DNA from: Rhabditophanes sp. KR3021
Lineage: Eukaryota > Nematoda > Chromadorea > Rhabditida > Alloionematidae
Assembly: GCA_963281155.1 (NCBI GenBank)
Contig: CAUJLY010000003.1
Span: 2,852,001-2,916,000, forward strand
Length of the DNA: 64,000 bases
Direction of reading: 5' to 3'
Of the stretch, positions 21,940 to 33,271 are shown piece by piece. The notes under the pieces are model-generated. The model did not search any database. It saw only the letters and a program-made list of their open reading frames with translations, and was not told the DNA's origin. Every line of letters starts with the position of its first letter. Within the stretch, counting starts at the first letter, position 1. The position numbers and the translations under genes are program-made.

Positions 21940-24900
21940 TTAATCAAAATTACCGGAAGAAACTGATTGAGAAGCACACTCCTGTGAAGGAGTAGAATGA
22001 GAACCATCGTCTTGTGTAATATATGTTGTAGAAGAAAGAGGCTCTTGCGGGTGTGGCAAAATATTGTTTAATGAAATAGACGGTGAAGATGCTTCTTGTG
22101 GAACAGAAGGATCATTGTCTTGTGTAATAGAAGTAACATTTTCAAATGGAATAGAAGTAATATTTTGAAGTGAAATAGAGGTAGAAGCACTATTCTCTTG
22201 TTGCACAGGCAATAAAATGGCATGCTCCTCGGAGATGTGCTCTTTAGAAACTGGCTCTCTGTAACTGTGCTTTCCAGAAACTTCATCTTCGGGAATGTGT
22301 TTATCAGAATCATGTTCGTCGGGAATGCGCTTCTCAGAAACGTGCATTGGTTCTTTGCGATTCATTTTCTGAGGAGTCGATTCCACTTCCATAATATCAG
22401 TTTCTGATTTACAATTCATTTCATTAGAAGTTGAGTTCACCTCCGTAATATCAGTTGCTAATTCACACCTCATTTGATCAGCAGTTTGGTCCATTCCCAC
22501 TAATAATTCAAGTTTATCAAGGAATATAGTTGAATCATTTCGTAGAGCAGGCATAGATAAGTGACATTTTTTTGAAGTAGTATTGTCTAAAGCACCTTCT
22601 TTCTTTACTCTTGGAATCAAGTATTTTTGTGAAAGCGGAGCGTCATTTTTATCAACTCCATTAGAATCCCGCTCAATTCCTCTTAATTGATCTCCGAAAT
22701 TTAAAACCAATTCAAAAATTTTGAGCAAACAATAAGGTCTAGTGATTCCATGTCCAATACTTGCTCGATATTTTTTCTTATTATCCTCATCCGACCTAAT
22801 GAAATTATGCAATTCATAAAAGCCATTCCACTCTGCCCTACTTAAACTTAGAATGTAATCCTTGTCGATTGATTGATGGAATACTTTAAGATCTGGATTT
22901 TCTTTTAATTGTTTTCTACCACCTGCTGTTTTGTCGAATTTTTTGATCTCCGGTTGCTTTTCAGATTTAAAGTATGTACCATCACAAACTTTCTGAAGAG
23001 CATTTTCGTCATTTAAATAGAACTTTAATAGCGGAAAGGTTAATGGATATCTGCTTGAGAAGGCTTCTGTGTTTGGAAATTCTTCAGGGTTAAATTCACT
23101 ACAAAGATTGTTACTTCTGTTAGGCACGCGAGGATTTGTAAAAACCAATTTTGTGCTTTTTTGAACAAAGTTTGCAGCCACGTGCCAATTTAACGGGATA
23201 AACATAGGCAGCTTATATGAATTAGGAGTTTTTGTTTTGAGTTCGGATTTGAAGATTCTGACCTGATCATGAATAGAAAAATCGTGCAAAAAGTTGCCCC
23301 CAAAGACGATGGAATCTTCCGGAGTATAGACTGCATGTAGCCAACCACTGGGTATGAAAAAAGTCTGACCAGCTTTAAGCGTCACTCTTACACAATTTTC
23401 AGCGACCTTTCCAAAAAAGATTTCATTCAAGCTTGAATTAGACACAGATTCCTCATACAAAAGAATATTTGTTTCTGTTGGTGGAGCCAGCCAAAAGATC
23501 TTTTCTCCTTTTAAAACGTGATACCATACAGATGTGCCGGCAAAATCAATGTGCCAATTTGTGAAACTATTTTTGACACTCATCAGACAGTAGTGTTGGA
23601 CAACGGGCATTGTCTTTGTTTCAAAGTTTGGTGAAGTTATATGTCTAAGTTGACACAATTTCAGTATATCTGGCCAATCTCTGATAAGCCAATCTAAATC
23701 TCTTCGCACAAAAAATTATTAACATATTAAAAAAGATTTCTAAAATAAATATTTAAGACCCAATTTTATCCAAGTAAGATATTTTTGCAATTTGTAAATT
23801 TTAATAAAAGAAATTTCTACCAATTAAAATGTTTCGAGAAATTTGAATGACATCTGATGATATTTTGAGAATGTGATGCCGTATTTCAACATCTTGTCGT
23901 TTTTGGTCAAGAAATACATTGCAAATAATGTCTTAATCAATTTATCTCAGATAATGGCAAGATATTATAACTCGTAATCTTGGGAGTAACGAAACGGTGA
24001 AACTTGTTGAATGATCTTCTATTGGAGTATAAAAACAGTGTTGAAGCCAATCAAATTGTTTATTCATTGAAAGAGGAGCATAGCGATCATAGTCAATTAA
24101 ATATTGGGGGTCAATCAAAGGAGATGGAGCCGATCGTCATAGTAAATCAAGAACATCTCTATGCTTCTAATCTGGCTAAAAATGTGCTAAGAATGATTGT
24201 GCCAAAAAGCATCAAACCACCACTATTTCAATTTGTGGTGTTGGAGGATGGTTAGCTGATGGCGAGTGATTGCCGATTTACTGACAACTGTTATTAAATG
24301 TTAATGAATGAAGATAACATAATTGTTAGGAAAGTTGAGAAGAGCAATTGCAAAGATTGGCCATAGGTTTGGAAGCTAATGAAATGGTAAAAACATTGAA
24401 GATCAAATTAGAAGAGTTGACTGCGACAAAAATGCCTCCTCTCGTATTTACTCTTATATGATTGACGAATTAGTGAACGCTGATTCACTTGTTGGCTTGG
24501 AGTGTACTTATTTTGATGCTTACGGTCTCGAAAATAATGTAAATTGTTCCAAGTCGTATGAAACATTACTCCTCACGCAGTTAAAAGGTAGGTGAATATA
24601 TTGTTAGTAATTATTAGCTTATTTAGATCGCGGTAATTGCCAAAATGTTCTGGAAGTCTTTTGATTATTTATCTGTCCTTGCATCTAGTCAAGGAAAGGC
24701 ATTTGCTATTGGTGTGATGGAAGATGTGGTAAATCAACAGAATTGGACTGCTTATGTCTTTCGAAAAAACAAATACTTCGGTAGTGTTTAATCTACAAAC
24801 CAATTGCGTTGTCTTTGATGGAGATGATTGTTTTACTGAACTGATAATGATTCAAATGGAAAATACGCGGTGAAGCTCTACCTACGCCATAAAGAAGCTA

Positions 24901-26328
24901 TAAATAGAACCAGGAACATCCTATTGGTTGAATTCAGAAAAGAGAATCTTGAAATTGATTGGACTGACCATGAAAGAAAGGCTGTTGTGGAAGAGACCAG
25001 GATTATGAGAGAAAACGTGAATTAACAGCACTTGAAAAAGAAGCCGGTACTCTGGATTGTGGCGACGAGTTGAGTGAAGAGTAGAAGAAGATCTTGGAAA
25101 AACTTCAGAATAGAAGAGTTTCACGTGGTGCTCGGAATGAAAAAAACAAGGAAACTATCTACGGTTGTAGCAAGATCGGACTGAAGTGGAAAAGAGGCTA
25201 TCAAAAGGCAAGATAATCTAAATGCACCGGCTAATAAGTCTTGTTGAAAGAATAAAGAAACTATAAATGCACGTGCGCAGGAGATGACGATAAAAGTCAA
25301 TGGAGCTGCTTTGATGCCATCAAAAGATTGGAAACCCCTGGGGTATAGATGGTGTTGGGAAAAAGAGCAGGACGACCAAATGCAACATGCCGTTGACTTT
25401 GGCTGAAAGGAGAGTGCAATATGATGAAAAGTTAAAGAAATAATCGTCTGTCCCTTAATCATGTCTCATTTTAATTTGCGAAATTTGTTTTTACCCACAA
25501 TGAATATAGTATTATATTATGTTTTTCATCAAACTCACTTCAGAACTTTTGGACATCTAAAAAATAATTGTTATCTAGCTAGTCAAAACTCTACATACCT
25601 TACAATTTCAGCTAATGGAGTAAATGAAAACTCGAGCGATAGTAAATTGAAAATATTTGACGGCTCCGATGTTGGATTCTTGAAATATTGTATAAATTCG
25701 CCAACCTTCTTTCTAACATTCACTCCAGCTTTAGTATCAACAACATCAATATAAGTATCGGACCCAATTAGTTCTTCTATTTTATCAGGAGTCAAATCAT
25801 CTGGCATCAGCATACCCAAATCATGAGCTGATCCAATAACACTTATAGGAATATTGAATCCGTTCTTAGAAAAATAATCTCTTGTGATAGCTGAAAAAAG
25901 GTACCGTAAAAATGATATAGCTTAAGCTTACCACTTGCTTCTAATTTTAAAATCATTTCAGGCCTTTCGAATTCCTTTGTAGTCAAAACTTCTTCAAGAT
26001 CGAAACCAAACCCAGATTTTGACTTGAATTTTTTAGAAAAATAGCTAAGACGATCCGCACTTCTTTTTCTACTTCCGTGTTTGAAGATTTCACTGTCGCT
26101 TTTGTCTTTTTTTAATGCCGGGACGCGTTGTACTTTTCTAGAAGCAGTTAACTCCGTGTTTACCAAATTATTGGGTGAAGTCTTTAGACGATTACTTTTT
26201 CTTGTAACAGGACCAGTAAGAGTTGTGGGTGTCATATTATTTCTATCTTCATCAGTTGCTTTTTGGTCAGGTATTTTCTCTGGACATTCACCCCCGTCTT
26301 TAGTTGTATCGGTTCCACTCTTGCTCAT
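21940..26328 (-). CDS. JmjC histone lysine demethylase, KDM7/KDM2 type
   Basis: Nuclear Fe(II)/2-oxoglutarate oxygenase that demethylates histone lysines. Exon 1 is 26328-25932. Exon 2 (about 25890-25624) gives the family's pre-JmjC part (IDVVDT, FIQYFKNP, LSLEFSFTPL). Exon 3 starts near 23704 and ends at the TAA at 21940. The JmjC core shows HID for iron, GTSVWYH, the distal histidine in GWLHAVYTP and GGNFLHDFSI. The N-terminus is basic with Ser/Thr, and no PHD or CXXC finger is visible. The C-terminal 300 residues are Ser/Glu-rich, with imperfect short repeats about 21990-22480. The join of exons 2 and 3 is tentative because a few residues expected by homology are missing; a tiny exon may lie in the 1.9 kb intron. 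Confidence 0.85.
24004..25440 (+). pseudogene. Antisense coding relic in the KDM7-like intron
   Basis: Several open plus-strand pieces interrupted by stops and shifts: an 83-codon run at 24004-24255, an open run about 24410-24590 (ASSRIYSYMIDELVNADSL) ending near a possible GT donor, a run about 24643-24790 (FDYLSVLASSQGKAFAIGV), and pieces to about 25440. It looks like a once-spliced or longer coding element now decayed. No family recognised. The insertion is antisense to the demethylase and explains why that intron is 1.9 kb long. Confidence 0.4.
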
Positions 26329-27423
26329 TTAAAAAAATAAATACTTGATTGCTATTCGAAAACACTAAAAATATCAAATATTATCACTCTAGAAATATAC
26401 AAAAGAAATCGTATCCTTCATTTATTACCGGCAAAGCATCAATAATATGTAAGATATTCAAAAAACAACAGTATGATTGAATAAAAAGAGAAAAAGCTTG
26501 CCAATATTTAGCAAGGGATCAACCCTTAGATTGGATAGAGAAAAGTATAAGTACAATATGACCACGTAATAAATGAAAACCTTAAAACTACATGAACACC
26601 ACTTAGACTAAGTTTCGAGCTTTCTAAAGGATTGAGATTAAATTAAACGTTCCAAATGACTACAATATCAACTAAGAAAGTAAGTATATAAATGCAAGAT
26701 AATGCTTACACTGATTTTGATGGCGGCCAGACTAAATATTGGAAGAGTGTATATTTAAGTCAAATAAAAACTCCCACAGATCTTAAAGATCCTTTTAAGC
26801 GGGTCTTTTCAAATATAATATTTACCATCGAATAAATTATACATATCAAACAACATTGTGTTAATTAATATCAAAATAGAATGTCTTATTCAAATATAAG
26901 AAGTATTACATTGTGAATTTAAAATGGGAATGTCACAAAATCACGATGTACGAAAGTTATTACAGATGCGGTAATTGTATTTATACCATTCTACGAATGC
27001 TTGAGCCAATAGGTCCAAATTTACTAAATATCAAAACTTAGTTGCAAATTAAAAGAAACTGCTCAATTGCACGTAACACTGGTTTATCAAATTTAAGCAT
27101 TTATTTGAGTTAATAAGGTGTTATAATCTTGAAATAAGATAATTTAAAATAAGATAAGCATATCCCATTACTTAAACTACGTAATTGTATATATAGTTTA
27201 ATATTTAACCACACTATTCTTTTTTTGAATGAAAGTACGCTTTAATAAAGTCTTGAGCAGAATACGTCTATGTAACGGAAACAAAATGGCTATTTAAACA
27301 TAACTTTGTTCCACGCCATGAAGTTAAGTATACTCGGTAAACGTAAATTTTAAAGAATAGAATTTATTAGCTAGTCTTATTTACTAATCTATCTACTCAT
27401 ACTTTTCTACTAAATTAGCAGAC
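26329..27423. other. Divergent promoter region
   Basis: About 1.1 kb between the KDM7-like gene (-) and the orphan nuclear protein gene (+). AT-rich; no ORF, RNA or repeat array supported. Confidence 0.3.
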
Positions 27424-28680
27424 ATGGAAGACGATCCGGCCGTTGAAAGTGAAGGAGAACAAATAGAAAATGATGAAACAAAGGTAGAGTCGAACGAATC
27501 AGATGGTGAATACGACCCTGAAGCTGTTGTTAAGAAAGTTGTGCAAGCCAAGATTCAGAGAAAAAAGAAGACTGAAGCTGCGGAGCCAACAAGATTATCA
27601 AAAAGGATTGCTGCAAGAAAAAGTCTGGCTGAGGAAAATAAAGATGGGGAATCAAGTTCAATAAGTTCAAAAATTGTGATTAGAGACAAAAAGCCTGTTC
27701 AAGAAATTCAGGAAGAATTTACTGAGGAAGTGGTTGAAGGAAACGAAGAGATATCAGAGAATAATGGTGAAAATGTCAAGTCAGTTCAAGAGGATATTAA
27801 GCAACTTGATTCATCTCCTGAAAAATCTGAAGTCGATGACGTAGGTGGAGAAAATGCCGCAGATGAAACTCCAAATGTAGAAGAAGCTGTAGAGGAAGAA
27901 AAAGAAGCCACACCTAAAAATATTGTAGAAGACAGCGAGGAAACTTTGGCTAAGAAAGCAGCAGCTAAAGAGTTGAAAAAATTTAGTTCTAAGATTCCTA
28001 AAGTCAATAAGTACCGACCTAAGCCACGTACTCCAAAGGCAAAAGCTGATGCCATGCCTGCGGTCGTTGAGGAACCAGTAGTTATTGAGCCGCCAGTTTA
28101 TGAGTATGACCCAAAAAATACTGCTGCTGCGCTAGGAACACATAGGCCTTCTACACTGTATCGCAAAAAATCAAGTATTGTTGACAAAGTTACATTACCA
28201 GAAGAAACTATTACTCCAAAAAAAATCAGCCTGGATGAAACAAGTGAGAAAATAGCCGATGCAGAAGAAATTAAGTGCGTTGAGTCTTTAGGTAAAACTG
28301 ATTTAAAATCCCCAGTCTCAGTGTCCAAACCTACGTCTTCAACTCCAACAGTGACGCATGGGGCAACTCCAACAACTCCCAAAAGTATTGACGGAAGTAG
28401 AAAACGTTCAATTGACGAGTCTAAGCTCCCGCCGAGAAAAAACTCCAGAATCGATTTAATAAACACTCAGTCGCCAACCAAGAAGAGATCAGAATTTCAA
28501 TTAAATGAATTGGTAAGTGGTTACAAAATGACCAAAATGCCTCCCCTAGCGAACAAAAACTTTAAATTTCAATCCCAATTTGTGACTCAAGCGGATCTTC
28601 ATCATAAGCTGAGCAGAGGAACTGTCGAAATTCTAAATCAAATTGCCGCCGTTCACGAAGCTTTTGGCAAGGAAATGTAA
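27424..28680 (+). CDS. Orphan charged protein, probably nuclear
   Basis: A 418-codon single exon beginning MEDDPAVESEGEQIEN, with an acidic N-terminus and then alternating Lys/Arg-rich and Glu-rich blocks. Candidate nuclear-localisation clusters are QRKKKT, LSKRIAARKS and SRKRSIDE. The middle is Pro/Thr/Ser-rich with several SP/TP sites that could be phosphorylated. The last 70 residues, after NELVSGYKMTKMPPL, look folded and helical (DLHHKLSRGTVEILNQIAAV). No signal peptide, membrane helix or known domain. The start follows an AAATTAG acceptor. I do not recognise a family; a chromatin or chromosome-associated protein would be a guess. Confidence 0.7.
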   Translation: MEDDPAVESEGEQIENDETKVESNESDGEYDPEAVVKKVVQAKIQRKKKTEAAEPTRLSKRIAARKSLAEENKDGESSSISSKIVIRDKKPVQEIQEEFTEEVVEGNEEISENNGENVKSVQEDIKQLDSSPEKSEVDDVGGENAADETPNVEEAVEEEKEATPKNIVEDSEETLAKKAAAKELKKFSSKIPKVNKYRPKPRTPKAKADAMPAVVEEPVVIEPPVYEYDPKNTAAALGTHRPSTLYRKKSSIVDKVTLPEETITPKKISLDETSEKIADAEEIKCVESLGKTDLKSPVSVSKPTSSTPTVTHGATPTTPKSIDGSRKRSIDESKLPPRKNSRIDLINTQSPTKKRSEFQLNELVSGYKMTKMPPLANKNFKFQSQFVTQADLHHKLSRGTVEILNQIAAVHEAFGKEM

Positions 28681-29694
28681 ACTTAATTTGACTATAACAT
28701 TATTTGATTACTAAATTATTTGCTCATTTAAATTTTCTCAAAGTAAAAGTATTTCTTTTCTAAATAGTGTTTATGTCTTTTTAAAATGAGTAGCAATATG
28801 CAGTCGGTTAATCATTAGGTAAGGTTCCCATATTTTTATTACTTGAAACTTAGGCATAATAACTCTGTAAATTTTGCAAAATGTGTCCTAAAAGATTACA
28901 AGAGCAACTGTGATTTTTAAACAAAACTAAAATAGATAGTATTACCTTATTTGAATACTCTTATAAAAAACTACAACAATTCATATTTGAAAAAACAATA
29001 ATGTTTATGAATCATTAGGCAATCTTAGTTTTAACTTTGACCATAAAAATTAACTTGTTCAGACTAATTTATTACTTATTTGTATTTCATGCATCCATGT
29101 CTTACTCGGGTTTAGATAGAAAATACATTTTTTTCATACTTTAAATTTATTTAGAGCTCAATGCTTTTAATTTTGCAATAAATAACATCTCTTAAAAACT
29201 ATTTCTATTAACAAGTATAAATCCTCTTTTAATATGCGGAAAAGTGATCGTCACTTAAATCATGTAATTCATAACTATAAAGTAATAAACTTAACTATTC
29301 CTTATTACTTTCTTAATAAATCAAACGGTGTTAAATGCTTATTTTTCTCTTTTAACTAATCATTTTTCTCGTTTAGCTTTTAATTTAGCCTCATTTAGTC
29401 ATTCATTTTGTCTGTTATAACTATTTATTAGTATCTTTTAGCTATTTATTAGTATCTTTTAGCTATTTATTTGTATCTTTTAGCTATTTATTAGTATCTT
29501 TTAGCTATTTATTTGTATCTTTCAACTATTTATTGGTGTTTACGTGTTTTAAAATGACATCACTATATTATTTTTATTGTTGTCTTGATTAGCTCCAAAT
29601 GTAAATTGACGCTATTCCAACTGAGAGAAATTTGAAAATCACATAGACAAAGTATCATAAAGTGTAGTATCATTATCTAAACCTATTATCAAGT
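28681..29694. other. Intergenic with a 21-bp tandem array
   Basis: AT-rich (roughly 70-75 percent by eye). Apart from the array at about 29419-29537, no gene or RNA is supported. Confidence 0.3.
29419..29537. repeat. 21-bp tandem repeat, about 5.5 copies
   Basis: The unit CTATTTATTAGTATCTTTTAG recurs with A/T variation at one position. Each unit ends in TTTTAG, so the array presents a row of potential splice acceptors about 150 bp upstream of the ALG1 start. Confidence 0.85.
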
Positions 29695-32600
29695 ATGTCG
29701 AAACATGCCACAGTAGTAGTCTTGGGAGATTTAGGTCTGTATTTAATTTGATTAACTAATCTATTTTATTTGTAGGTATGTTCAAAACAAAGTCAAAAAG
29801 GAAAAAATTTACTGAATTAAATGAGACTTTCTTTGGAGGTTCTCTTAAGTTAATGCGTTCATTACCAACTAGAATGCCTTAGAAAATTAATTTGGTGACT
29901 TCATCCTTTCTTTCTGGAAACATTTGATGGACAATTGCATAAGACACCTTCCTAGAATCAAAATTAGTGTTGACATCCTAGTGTAATCTATTAGGATGTC
30001 TTCAATGTTTTCGGCCATTTTTTCTGAGGAATAGGTCTTCTTTAACACAATCATTTCCTTGCCAGCACGAAAGACTTTGCTCATTGCTTTTCCTTTGAAA
30101 TCAAGCAAAAAGTTCCATTTGTCAGCTCTGTTGTAACAAGACATGTGGCTAACCATTCTATGTGTTTAATATCACTAGTTTTATCTGTATATAATACATA
30201 TCACATGTTGTTTCAGTATCCATTTCACTATCATTCATATCGTCTAGTTATCTTTTGATATCAGCAGATCCTAGGTTTTGAACTTTTGCTTTCTCAAATA
30301 GATCATCGCAAGGTCTATGTTTAACATGATCCGTAAGACTTCGTTGATACGCGAAATAGCTGCCACACTCATTGCATTGAAAATTCGTTTCAATTGTGGA
30401 GTATCTTTCACTATAATCAACACAAAGTGGCTTCTCAATTGCATCGTAAGACCTCCATCTAGATTTTTTTGCATATTGTATGCTACAATGTCTGAAACAC
30501 ATCCCACAGACAAATTTGTGCACCTGTAGTGGCAGCAATGATCGCTCTTTCAACAATTGAAGCACGTCTTTCAAAAAGGTCACCTATATAGGAAACATTC
30601 AAACTCCATCTTTACTCTCAAAAACCTGTCACATTCTTAGACATTTTGAACCTTCTGAACTTTCCATGAGATGTTTCAGATTTGTGCTTCGATAATCTTC
30701 TTTTCGTATCATTTGCTTTCCCAATGTAATAGGAGGATTTCTACTTGTCGTCCATAAAACGATAAGCAGCAAAATCTCCTTCTAAAGCAGATGTTTCCTT
30801 GTACTTTAATCTGAATTCCTTTCTTAACATTTTTTCAATATAACTTACAAATTCTTTAGGCCTTTCCTTCAACCAAGGCAGCGATCTTTTCTCTCTGACA
30901 CCAAATACTTTCTTGAGACTGAGTACAGCTTAAATTGAAAATGTGTTCTTGACCTGCACATTTATCACGGCAAAATCCACAAACAAACGTTCTCTTTTTG
31001 TAGACGATCTTTTTTGTTCCAGAATAGATAGTATCAAATAGTTATCAAAATAATTCAGATTCGTTGTCATTTACTTTGCAGATCACTTTCATGAGAATAG
31101 CGGTTTCCCCAGAGCCATTTCCATTTTTAATCCGTATATTGATACATTTCGACAAACCAGCTGTGAAAATCTTGTCAAAAAAAGATTTTTGATTTGTTTT
31201 ATTCTTCGAGTATCCTTCAATAAATTCAGGTACTGCTGGACAGCTTCTATTGCACATAACAGCTTGACATATTTCCAAAACTTCATTTTTGAAATTAATA
31301 CCCGTATCACATGTCAGGTCCAATCTGCATTCTTCCGGGAAACACATCATCAAAAAGCCTTTCTCTTAGATTCTTAGTCATTGTATCCAAAATATTTATT
31401 CACACAAACAAATTTTTTAAAAGATTTTCCATTAATAATTACTCTTTGCAAATTAGGTCATTCACCACGAATGTGTTACCATGCTTTATCTCTTGCCGAT
31501 CATGGCATCAAAGTACAAATGGTCGGACATTTGAATTCACTGCCACACCAAAAGATATCCAAACATGAGAACATTAAATTTGTTCCAATTAGTCCAATGC
31601 CTTTATCTATTTCATCTAAACTTCCACCACCGGTTGCCTTGTTAATCAAATTTATATGGATGTCAGTCGTACTTTTTTACACTTTGATTTTTTACACGAA
31701 CTGGAGAACATTAATTTTAATGCAAAATCCTCCTGGTTTGCCAGTTATGGCTGTCTGCTATTTGGTAAGATCGTTTTTAAATCAAATAAATTGATAAGAT
31801 CTATGTAGTCCAAATATTAATTGCGACTTCACTCTAAAAGACAATTAATGGGGTTTGTGGTTATTTAAAGTTAACTAAAAGCTTTTTACAGTTGCGATTA
31901 ATCTTTCCTTATTTAATGATGTTTGATTTATTGAAATCCTGACGACTCCGATCAAATACAATCTCCTTATTTTAGGTTGCAAGGTTGAAAGGAGCTTACT
32001 TAATTGTCGACTGGCACAACTATACATGGTCTATTTTGAGGCAAAATTATGGTGAAGTGGGTAATTACAAGGGTGGGCAATCATCGACTTTGTGCAAAAG
32101 TTCAAATTCTCCAAATGAAAGGAATAATAGAAGACGGGACGGCGACAATGATCAAATAAACGATAGTAGAGGGGGTCATGTAAGTCGCTTGAACGATGAC
32201 GTCTCCATTGAAAGAGAAGACAACATTAACTTCACAGCAAAGCAATCATCAACAACATCCATAAATAAGAATGATTTGAATGGAAAGGAGGGCAAGGGAA
32301 ATAAAGGGATGCGGAAGACGGTTATACAAATCATTATCAAACTGACCCATTGGTATGAGGGTTTTTTCGGAAGACGAGCTGACTACAATTTATGCGTGTC
32401 AAAAGCTATGCAACATGACTTACTCAAAGCATGGAATGTCAATAGTTCGGTTTTATACGACAAGGCACCTGGGTGGAATTTTAAAAGGTTAAATGAAACT
32501 GAACAGTGTGATTTATTTATTAGGTTGTCGAAATTGTCATCTTTCAAAGCGTTCCAACACTTAACAACTATCAAAGGGAAACTTTCTAGTGAAAGACCCT

Positions 32601-33271
32601 TGATATTGGTGTCATCCACAAGTTGGACGGAAGATGAAGATTTCTCCATCTTGTTGGATGCTTTAGTTGAATATGATAATATGGCAAACTTTTCAAATAT
32701 TTCGGATGTTTCAAATATATCAGAGAAAATTAAGAATCTCCCCATCCTCCCAAATATTATATGTATCATTACTGGTAAAGGCCCCCAAAAAGCTTATTAT
32801 TTGGAGAAAATAGAGGCATTAAATTTAAGTAAAATTTCGTTTATTACTCCTTGGCTAGAAGCGGAAGATTATCCAAAATTATTGGGATCAGCAGACATTG
32901 GCGTATGCCTTCACACATCAACATCCGGCATAGATCTACCAATGAAAGTAGTTGACATGTTTGGATGCAAAACTCCAGTCTTGGCTATGAAGTTTACAGC
33001 AATTGACGAATTGGTGACCGATGGCTTGAATGGATATCTATTCGATGATTATATAGATTTGAAACAAAGAATCGCTGATTTGGCAACTGGTTTTCTAAAT
33101 AAAGACTCGGTCAGTGACTTTTACCATATCATTAATATCTAACCATAAATGTTATCTCTTTTTTAGAAGCTGGCAAATTTACATCTCAATCTGATTAAGA
33201 GTAAGGCTATCACCTGGGAGATGAACTGGGATTTCGTTTGTTTGCCGATCATCGAAGACATCTATAAGTAA
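29695..33271 (+). CDS. alg-1: ALG1, chitobiosyldiphosphodolichol beta-mannosyltransferase
   Basis: ER-membrane GT33 enzyme that adds the first mannose, from GDP-mannose, to GlcNAc2-PP-dolichol in N-glycan synthesis. Exons: 29695-29734 (MSKHATVVVLGDL), 31459-31764, 31976-33109 and 33167-33271. The first exon joins GDL|GHSPRMCYHA across a 1.7 kb intron. A membrane helix lies at about residues 75-95. Further landmarks are MQNPPGLPVMAVCY, IVDWHNYTWSIL, RADYNLCVSKAM, SSTSWTEDEDF, GVCLHTSTSGIDLPMKVVDMFG and CKTPVLA. A polar insertion of about 88 residues sits between WHNYTWSIL and HWYEGFFGR (nt about 32055-32320). The short first exon's donor, GTCTGT, is weak. The intron carries antisense relics. 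Note that the symbol alg-1 denotes Argonaute in C. elegans. Confidence 0.92.
29887..31353 (-). pseudogene. Antisense coding relic in the ALG1 intron
   Basis: Minus-strand open pieces follow one another from 31353 down to 29887, with stops and shifts: 31353-31045 (a Cys-containing 102-codon frame), about 31010-30740 (FVCGFCRDKC then RPKEFVSYIEKMLRKEF), 30583-30248 (two Cys/His clusters, CGMC and FQCNECGSYF...HVKHRPC) and 30156-29887. The Cys/His clusters resemble those at about 2190-2340, and the last piece resembles 19495-19700. It is a decayed, dispersed element of unknown class. Confidence 0.5.

Noticed and set aside
27424..28680. BCNT/CFDP1 chromatin protein
   Set aside because: The conserved C-terminal BCNT block is absent.
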